NCBI RefSeq assembly: GCF_030209835.1
Contig: NZ_JARVRF010000007.1
Span: 106,055-170,054, forward strand
DNA length: 64,000 nt
Direction of reading: 5' to 3'
Source: Arthrobacter sp. efr-133-R2A-120
GTDB lineage: Bacteria > Actinomycetota > Actinomycetes > Actinomycetales > Micrococcaceae
Position numbers and translations under genes: made by a program. Position 1 is the first letter of the stretch; each line of letters opens with the position of its first letter. The notes under the pieces were generated by a model. The model saw nothing but the letters and a program-made list of their open reading frames with translations, did no database searches and was not told the origin of the DNA. Below, in pieces: positions 62,452-64,000 of this stretch.

Positions 62452-62970
62452 TCAGTAGCGCTTGGATGCCTGCGGATTCGCAGCGAGTTCCATCTCTACC
62501 TCCGCGTGGAATTTCTTCTCCACAATGAAGGACATGAGAGGGACAACGCCACCCAAGGCGAGCAGGATGAGCTTCATGAACGGCCAACGCATGAGCGACC
62601 ACAAGCGGAAGTCCGAGATCAGGTACAGCACGTACATCCAGCCGTGGACGATCAGGACGCCGACGGAGACGTTGACTCCGCCAAGGACCGCCTTGGACTC
62701 GGCGTCTGCGAATCCGAAACCGAAGGGCTGACCGGTGATTGCGTTGGTACCGCCGGCGAAGAGATACACGCCGAACACATAGCGTGCAACGAGTTCGGCG
62801 CACAGGAGCAGCAGCATGGTGCCGGTGAGGTATGCCATGACTTTGTAGAACTTCAGGGCCGAGCGGATCTGGGCCGTGGTTCCGCCGAAGCGGCGCTTCT
62901 TGGCCGCGGTTGGCTTGGCGGCGGATTCTCCGGACTGTTCGGGCTGGATGGCCGGTTTGGGCTCAATCAT
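62452..62970 (-). CDS. DUF3817 membrane protein
   Basis: 172 residues: a polar lysine-rich N-terminus (about 40 residues), then three helices with the DUF3817 pattern (KFYKVMAYLTGTMLLLLCAE, VLIVHGWMYVLYLISDFRL, MKLILLALGGVVPLMSFIVE). Function unknown. Its ATG overlaps the SURF1 stop by four bases. It precedes guaA by 120 bases. Confidence 0.87.
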   Translation of the reverse strand: MIEPKPAIQPEQSGESAAKPTAAKKRRFGGTTAQIRSALKFYKVMAYLTGTMLLLLCAELVARYVFGVYLFAGGTNAITGQPFGFGFADAESKAVLGGVNVSVGVLIVHGWMYVLYLISDFRLWSLMRWPFMKLILLALGGVVPLMSFIVEKKFHAEVEMELAANPQASKRY

Positions 62971-63812
62971 GGCTTTACCTGTTCTGGCTTGGTAATTGCT
63001 GGCAAATCGTCTGACGGGAATTCGTCGTCGGGCTCTTCCTCTTCTTCTTCTTCGAGGGTGCGCCGGTAGTCATCGGCCACCATGCGCCACCAGATGTAGA
63101 GGGCGAATCCTGCAAAGACCACCCATTCCACGGAGTAGAAAAGGTTGAGCCAGTTGATCTGTTGGTTGGGGGGTTGGGCCGGGATGTTCAGGGGCTTCAG
63201 CTGCGCCGGAAGTGCGAGGGTCTTGCCCGCCGATACTTCCGACGTCGCGGCGACGAAGCCGGGATAGCTCGAGACTTCCCACGTGTTGATGAGTTCCGCG
63301 ACCGAAACCGCAGACGCGCGGCCCGCTCCGGCGTCGACATTTGGCACCGGTGCCTCGGACGGCAGAAGCCGTCCGGTCAATTCAATAGTGCCCGACGGCG
63401 GGGGCCCGGCCTGGGCGGGATCGGCGACCCAGCCGCGGGCCACGGGGATCCAGGTCTTCGCAGATGCGCCGGCGCCGTGCAGGACGGGGGCGCCGTCGAC
63501 CGCAAACGCGTTCACTACCCAGTACCCTTTTTGCCCCGCCAGCAGCCGGCCCTCCACAAGGACCTGTTTGGTGGGGTCGTAGCTTCCCTTGGCGCTGACC
63601 ATTTGGTCCGACGCGGAACCCGGGAAGAACGTTCCAGGCTGCAATTCCGCGGTAAGCGGCTTGACCTGCTCCACCGCGGGGTCGTCAACTGGGACGTCGC
63701 TCTGGGTGGATCTGCCGAACTGCCACTGGCTGAGCAGCACAAACACCCCGGAGAGCAGGAGCGCGAAGACAAGTCCTGCGATCCAGCGGGGCTTCAGAGC
63801 GGTTTTCAACAC
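62967..63812 (-). CDS. SURF1 family protein
   Basis: 281 residues, a cytochrome oxidase assembly factor family member. Two membrane helices bracket an extracytoplasmic domain: N-terminal WIAGLVFALLLSGVFVLLSQ-W-QFGR and C-terminal YSVEWVVFAGFALYIWWRM. The conserved WQ of the first helix and PVARGWVADP are present. The C-terminal tail is acidic (run of Glu). GTG start; translationally coupled to the DUF3817 gene. Confidence 0.92.
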   Translation of the reverse strand: MLKTALKPRWIAGLVFALLLSGVFVLLSQWQFGRSTQSDVPVDDPAVEQVKPLTAELQPGTFFPGSASDQMVSAKGSYDPTKQVLVEGRLLAGQKGYWVVNAFAVDGAPVLHGAGASAKTWIPVARGWVADPAQAGPPPSGTIELTGRLLPSEAPVPNVDAGAGRASAVSVAELINTWEVSSYPGFVAATSEVSAGKTLALPAQLKPLNIPAQPPNQQINWLNLFYSVEWVVFAGFALYIWWRMVADDYRRTLEEEEEEEPDDEFPSDDLPAITKPEQVKP

Positions 63813-63882
63813 CCCTTAACCGTACTTCGTCAAGCTGTAGAACAGCTAAACGAGGGGTCCCTTCCCCCAAGAGTGGGGCAGC

Positions 63883-64000
63883 AGGGCCTGCCCCTTCCTA
63901 GAGTGGGGCAGCAGGGTCCCTACGTGGCGCGGAACGCGACACGAAAGGGCCTGCCCCTTCCTAGAGTGGGGCAGCAGGGTCCCTACGTGGCGCGGAACGC
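63883..64000. repeat. 63-bp tandem repeat with internal hairpins, running off the window
   Basis: A 51-base block (beginning CCTGCCCCTTCCTAGAGTGG) occurs identically at 63887-63937 and 63950-64000, period 63. Each unit contains CTGCCCC...GGGGCAG, a 7-bp stem, and a partial unit (GAGTGGGGCAGCAGGG) precedes at 63871. It lies upstream of the SURF1 gene; the array may continue beyond the window. Confidence 0.9.

Overview
This window reads as a chromosomal segment of a high-GC Gram-positive actinobacterium, most probably of the Arthrobacter / Pseudarthrobacter / Paenarthrobacter group (Micrococcaceae). The assignment rests on high GC, many GTG/TTG starts with GGAGG-type ribosome sites, and gene neighbourhoods I know from that group (xseA-xseB; galU next to a 5-formyltetrahydrofolate cyclo-ligase and an FmdB protein; guaA-DUF3817-SURF1). 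No species call is possible from the sequence alone.

Layout. 0-9.4 kb: exonuclease VII (xseA, xseB), a PPK2-type polyphosphate kinase, an alanine-type aminotransferase, a four-gene glycine betaine/osmoprotectant ABC transporter, a NUDIX hydrolase and a pirin. 9.4-19.1 kb: a run of regulator/transport pairs (BadF-type sugar kinase, LysR and YnfM-like MFS, aquaporin, Cys/Met-metabolism PLP enzyme and AsnC, ArsR-like regulator with its operators and an MFS exporter, a second AsnC regulator). 19.1-25.4 kb: CorA, a broken zapE, small membrane proteins, an immunity-like protein, ferritin, a tandem CrcB fluoride-channel pair, UspA and an SRAP (abasic-site) protein.

25.4-28.65 kb is a lower-GC island with a membrane glycosyltransferase-like protein and an acyltransferase. 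It is bounded on the left by a stray copy of the last 16 codons of a GH3 gene and on the right by an IS630 transposase remnant, next to the intact GH3 gene.

28.66-42.25 kb is the main metabolic block, a hexuronate/sugar-acid catabolic regulon: mannonate dehydratase, a gluconokinase-GH3 glycosidase fusion protein, a GPH-type symporter, uronate isomerase, fructuronate reductase, a LacI regulator, and a four-gene operon of two Gfo/Idh/MocA dehydrogenases alternating with two TIM-barrel sugar isomerase/epimerases. Five copies of a LacI-type palindrome (core TTGGCAACCGGTTGCCAA) sit in front of, or between, these transcription units, so one regulator probably controls all of them. In this model glycosides are imported by the symporter, opened by the GH3 domain and/or the dehydrogenase-isomerase set, and the released glucuronate goes through fructuronate and mannonate to 2-keto-3-deoxygluconate. 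KDG kinase and KDPG aldolase are not in the window. A decayed MFS gene and a separate gluconokinase-gluconate permease operon follow.

45.5-51 kb is mixed accessory DNA: an NADP-binding oxidoreductase, an App1/DUF2183 phosphatase-like protein, a VOC protein, a proline/alanine-stalk membrane protein, and two fragments of an IS1249-like element, one with visible terminal inverted repeats, abutting the terminator of tRNA-Ala(CGC). 51-56.4 kb resembles the actinobacterial galU / rimJ-like / GlpR(SepX)-like division locus, but without the MoeA-like Glp gene I would expect between galU and the acetyltransferase. 56.4-64 kb holds a 1288-residue helicase-like protein with a degenerate Walker A motif, guaA, a DUF3817 protein and SURF1. 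The window ends inside a 63-bp tandem repeat.

The most unusual items are the gluconokinase-GH3 fusion inside a LacI regulon, the GH3 tail echo that brackets the island, the degenerate P-loop helicase, and the two deletion-type pseudogenes (zapE and an MFS gene).
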